Below the pieces are notes generated by a model that did not search any database, was not told where the DNA came from, and saw only the letters and a list, made by a program, of their open reading frames with translations. A stretch of 64,000 nucleotides of DNA from a bacterium HR19 (lineage in GTDB: Bacteria > Calescibacteriota > Calescibacteriia > Calescibacteriales > Calescibacteriaceae). A program made the translations under genes and the position numbers. The stretch covers positions 186,001-250,000 of the forward strand of contig BEHV01000001.1 of NCBI GenBank assembly GCA_002898315.1. The letters are read 5' to 3'. Positions 60,925 to 64,000 of this stretch are shown here, piece by piece. The first letter of the stretch is position 1. Each line of letters opens with the position of its first letter.

Positions 60925-63249
60925 ATGACTTCGCAGAAATTTCCTCTAAAATCTAAAATTTTATTTTATATAGTGTTCGGTCAGGAAAAATTTGAAGAGA
61001 AAACGAATCAAACAAGTAAAGAGAAGAAAATATTTCTGGTTGCACTTCCGAAAAGAGAACTATGCACAATAGAATCAGAAAACAAAAATCTTATAGGATA
61101 CAGAGTGATAGTAGAGCTTGAAAAGAAAAAAGATATAGGTATAGTGATAAAGGAAATCAGTTCTGGCGAAAAGTTCAAGAAAGCCAAAAACTTTGAGATA
61201 GTAGATGAAATCCCACTGATACCCCATAATTTGATAAAACTCTGTCTTGAAGTATCTGGAAGATATTTCGCACATATAAGCGATGTCATACCTCTTGCAT
61301 GTCCAAGAAAATACTTTTCACTTCAAGTAAAACTCAAAAAGAGCAAAAGCGAAAAAAACAAAAAAGAAAAAAATGAAAATTTAGAAGAGATAGAAAAGAA
61401 CAGCGAGAGAAAAATAGGAAAAAGCGCTGAAAGGTTAATAGAAATTCTGAAAAACAAAAAGAAAATAACATTACACCAGGCAAAAGAAATAACCAAAATA
61501 GAAAAAATAATAGAGCTTGAAAAAAGCGGAATAATAGAGATAAAACCCGAAAAGAGAATAAGGGAAAAAGAAGAGATAATAAAAGAGATAAAAAAACAAA
61601 CAAATGAAGAAGAGATTCCGGAAATTATATTATCTGATGAGCAGAATGTAGCACTCCAAAAAATTGCAGAAAAAAACGGAGTTTTTCTCATACACGGAGC
61701 AACAGGAAGCGGAAAAACAGAAGTATATATCAGAGCAATAAAAGAAACCCTTAAAAATAAAACCGAAGGAGAAGGAGCAATTTATTTACTCCCAGAAATA
61801 TCAATAACAACCTTTCTCATATCTAGAATAAAAAAACACTTCCCAAACGCTCTCGTTCTACACTCAGGATTGAAAGAGAAAGAAAGAGAGATAAACTGGT
61901 GGTCGGCAAGATATGGATACTGTGATATTATAGTTGGAGCAAGGTCTGCGATATTTGCCCCGTTTGAAAAAGTAAAAATCATCGTAGTTGATGAAGAACA
62001 CGACCACTCGTATAAACAATCTCCCGAAGGAACGAATTCTTGCGTTTTTTATGATGCAAGAGAAGTAGCAGAAATCAGAGCTAAAATAGAAGGAGCAAAG
62101 CTTATATTCGGTTCAGCAACACCATCAGTAGAAAGATATTTCAGAGCAAAGAACGAAGAGATAGAACTTATAGAGATGAAAAACAGAGTCCCCGGAATGT
62201 CTTTTCCTAAAAACAAAATCATAGACCTCAATAAAAACAATTTTGACGAGTTCATATCGTTCCCACTTTCATACGAACTCAAAAATGAAATAGAAAAGAG
62301 AATTGAAAGAAGAGAAAATGTGATACTTCTTTTCACAAGAAGGGGATGGGCTATATATGTTATGTGTATTGAGTGTGGAAAAAAATTCCAGTGTCGGCAA
62401 TGCTCAAGGTATCTTGTATATCATAAAAAGGAAGGATTGGTCTGCCACTGGTGTGGTAAAACCTATCCTATACCTTCAACTTGTCCAAACTGTAATTCAG
62501 AAAACCTTGAACTTATAGGATTCGGCACAGAGAGAATTGAAGAAGAACTCAAAAACCTGTTCAAAGTCCCGGTTTTCAGAATGGATTCGGATAACATAAA
62601 AAACGAAAGAAAAGCGAAGGAGATACTTGAAAAGTTTCAGAAAACAAATCCTGCAATACTTGTCGGAACTCAGATGGTCACAAAAGGATTTGATTTTCCT
62701 TCGGTATCTCTCGTGGGAGTTATATTGTGCGATACAGAGTTTATGCTTCCTGATTTCAGGGCAGACGAAAGAACATTTCAGATGATAATGCAAGTTTCGG
62801 GAAGAGCAGGAAGAAGAATATCTACGGGAAATGAAATATCAGAACACCTGAGCGTAATTCAAACTTTTTCACCAGAACACCCAATACTTCAATTTGCTGT
62901 TCAAAACGACTACAAAAAATTCTTTGAAGAAGAAATAGAGAAAAGGAAAGAATTTTTACTTCCCCCGTTTTCAAGATTGGTATGCATCAGATTTTCCGGG
63001 AAAGATGAGAATAAATGCTGGGAAGTTGCGGAAAAATTCACAGAGAAAATAAGAGAAAACGACATAAGATGTGATGGTCCTTCAAAGTCCCTGAGGTATC
63101 TTGTATCTGGCAAGTTCAACGTGAAAACAATAGCATATATATTTTCAGAACAAGAGATGAAGAAATTGAAGGAGATTTTCAGAATAAGTCAGTTTTTTTA
63201 CTATGGGGTGAAAATATCGGTTGATGTAGAGCCGGAAAGCACAATTTAA
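60925..63249 (+). CDS. priA: Primosomal helicase PriA
   Basis: A 774-residue replication-restart helicase. The N-terminal 3'-end-binding part is diverged and includes a Lys/Glu-rich insertion (about residues 135-200). The helicase core has Walker A GATGSGKTE, DEEH box, SATPSVE, and the zinc-binding cysteines CIECGKKFQCRQC, CHWCG, CPNC. Motifs V and VI follow as VGTQMVTKGFDFP and QVSGRAGRR. It starts at ATG 60925, 12 bases from the divergent methyltransferase start. Confidence 0.95.
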   Translation: MTSQKFPLKSKILFYIVFGQEKFEEKTNQTSKEKKIFLVALPKRELCTIESENKNLIGYRVIVELEKKKDIGIVIKEISSGEKFKKAKNFEIVDEIPLIPHNLIKLCLEVSGRYFAHISDVIPLACPRKYFSLQVKLKKSKSEKNKKEKNENLEEIEKNSERKIGKSAERLIEILKNKKKITLHQAKEITKIEKIIELEKSGIIEIKPEKRIREKEEIIKEIKKQTNEEEIPEIILSDEQNVALQKIAEKNGVFLIHGATGSGKTEVYIRAIKETLKNKTEGEGAIYLLPEISITTFLISRIKKHFPNALVLHSGLKEKEREINWWSARYGYCDIIVGARSAIFAPFEKVKIIVVDEEHDHSYKQSPEGTNSCVFYDAREVAEIRAKIEGAKLIFGSATPSVERYFRAKNEEIELIEMKNRVPGMSFPKNKIIDLNKNNFDEFISFPLSYELKNEIEKRIERRENVILLFTRRGWAIYVMCIECGKKFQCRQCSRYLVYHKKEGLVCHWCGKTYPIPSTCPNCNSENLELIGFGTERIEEELKNLFKVPVFRMDSDNIKNERKAKEILEKFQKTNPAILVGTQMVTKGFDFPSVSLVGVILCDTEFMLPDFRADERTFQMIMQVSGRAGRRISTGNEISEHLSVIQTFSPEHPILQFAVQNDYKKFFEEEIEKRKEFLLPPFSRLVCIRFSGKDENKCWEVAEKFTEKIRENDIRCDGPSKSLRYLVSGKFNVKTIAYIFSEQEMKKLKEIFRISQFFYYGVKISVDVEPESTI

Positions 63250-63274
63250 AATTGAGATGAAAAGGTATTGAAAT

Positions 63275-63922
63275 TCAAATTCTTATTCCTTCTTGTTTTA
63301 TGACATCTTGTATCCACTTTTTCAAAACATCATATTTTTGAGCACCTACCAATCTATGTTTTCCAGAAGCAACAAGAGTTGGGACTCCTGTTATTGCGTA
63401 ATCTTCGGCTTTTTGAAGGTCCTGAATTAAAAGTTCAAGAGTTGATCTATCTGTAAAGGCATCTATCCATTTTTTCAGGTCAAGCCCTACATCTTTTGCA
63501 CAAAGAAGAAGGACCTCAAAATCGGCTATATTCAGACACTCTGTAAGATGAGCTTTCTGGATTCTATCAAAAATATCCCAGTGTGCATCTTGACCTCCGA
63601 TAACCTCAGCAGCTTTACAAGCTATAAGACCAGGGAGAGAATAAGGGTAGTCAAACTCTCTTTTTTCCATAAGGTCAGCGTTTATTCTGTGTTCGTCATC
63701 GTTCTGGTTTGCAGCACGCCAGTGAGATAGAATCTCTTTCTTACCATTTTCTTTTGAGCCAAATATCTGCTCTATTGATTCAGGAGTAGGAGCAAGAGCA
63801 AACGCCCTATGAACAACCTTTATAGGAAACTCACTTGCCAACCTCCTCACTCTTGGAGAAATAGCATAACACCAAGCACAAAGAACATCATGAAAAAACT
63901 CCACCTCTATATAGTTTTGCAT
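63275..63922 (-). CDS. DsbA-like (FrnE-type) thioredoxin-fold oxidoreductase
   Basis: A 215-residue thioredoxin-fold protein with the active-site C15-A-W-C18 (DVLCAWCY) near the N-terminus and the cis-Pro region TGVPTLVASGKH near the end. The helical insertion between them is typical of the FrnE/DsbA-like subfamily. There is no signal peptide, so it works in the cytoplasm, where it may reduce or isomerise disulfides. It is convergent with priA. The last 78 bases of the window after it hold no gene that I can identify. Confidence 0.9.
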   Translation of the reverse strand: MQNYIEVEFFHDVLCAWCYAISPRVRRLASEFPIKVVHRAFALAPTPESIEQIFGSKENGKKEILSHWRAANQNDDEHRINADLMEKREFDYPYSLPGLIACKAAEVIGGQDAHWDIFDRIQKAHLTECLNIADFEVLLLCAKDVGLDLKKWIDAFTDRSTLELLIQDLQKAEDYAITGVPTLVASGKHRLVGAQKYDVLKKWIQDVIKQEGIRI

Positions 63923-64000
63923 AGCAATATAAGTTTAAAAATTTCTTTCACATATTTGCTTTTTTTGAGAGAGCTTTGAAAAGAAACATCAGAAATCAAT

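Overview
The window is a continuous AT-rich bacterial chromosome segment packed with genes on both strands. No tRNA, rRNA, CRISPR array or insertion sequence was recognised. The organism has an LPS-type outer membrane (lpxD, lnt, tolB, pal, a candidate porin, several lipoproteins), is chemotactic (two chemoreceptors) and uses sigma-54 (two enhancer-binding activators and at least one excellent -24/-12 promoter). Proteins are rich in Lys, Glu and Ile, and AGA and ATA codons are preferred. With the short spacers this suggests a thermophilic, deep-branching Gram-negative lineage. I cannot place it more precisely from this window.

Layout. 1-11.1 kb: end of a biotin-carrier gene, folD, rmlD, a degenerate receiver, a GT9 glycosyltransferase, a chemoreceptor plus peptide-type solute-binding protein pair, a repeat-containing coiled-coil membrane protein, a truncated sulfotransferase-like protein with a CgeB-like glycosyltransferase, a small oxidase-like membrane protein, an Opp/Dpp permease and rpsR. 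11.3-23.4 kb: a nitrogen block with a siroheme nitrite/sulfite reductase, an M24 peptidase, a luciferase-like monooxygenase, a GAF-AAA-Fis activator, then glnA, a porin-like protein, a GAF protein, amtB and PII behind a sigma-54 promoter. It ends in a second, DNA-identical copy of the coiled-coil gene and a small lipoprotein. 23.4-33.3 kb: an ABC ATPase, pdxH, an ODP-type diiron protein paired with a soluble chemoreceptor, lpxD, trpA, a small heptad-repeat protein, kup, bioD and coaBC. 33.3-46.2 kb: phosphatase-superfamily enzymes, metF, an RNB-domain protein, the second Opp/Dpp permease, lnt, pal and tolB. 46.3-64 kb: rmlA, an MsbA-like exporter, truD, a ROK sugar kinase, galE, nrnA, a PiT transporter, purH, a PAS-AAA-HTH sigma-54 activator, a large lipoprotein, a methyltransferase, priA and a DsbA-like oxidoreductase.

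How genes fit together. The nitrogen block is the clearest functional unit: activator, glutamine synthetase, ammonium channel and PII, with repeated palindrome-like sites upstream of the glnA promoter. The diiron protein plus soluble receptor looks like an oxygen/iron-sensing chemotaxis module. The membrane receptor contains a nine-G tract in which gain of one G gives an immediate stop, a probable on/off switch. The most unusual sequence feature is a family of membrane-anchored coiled-coil proteins: two copies are identical at DNA level except for five extra 33-bp repeat units, and a third small protein has 21-bp repeats.
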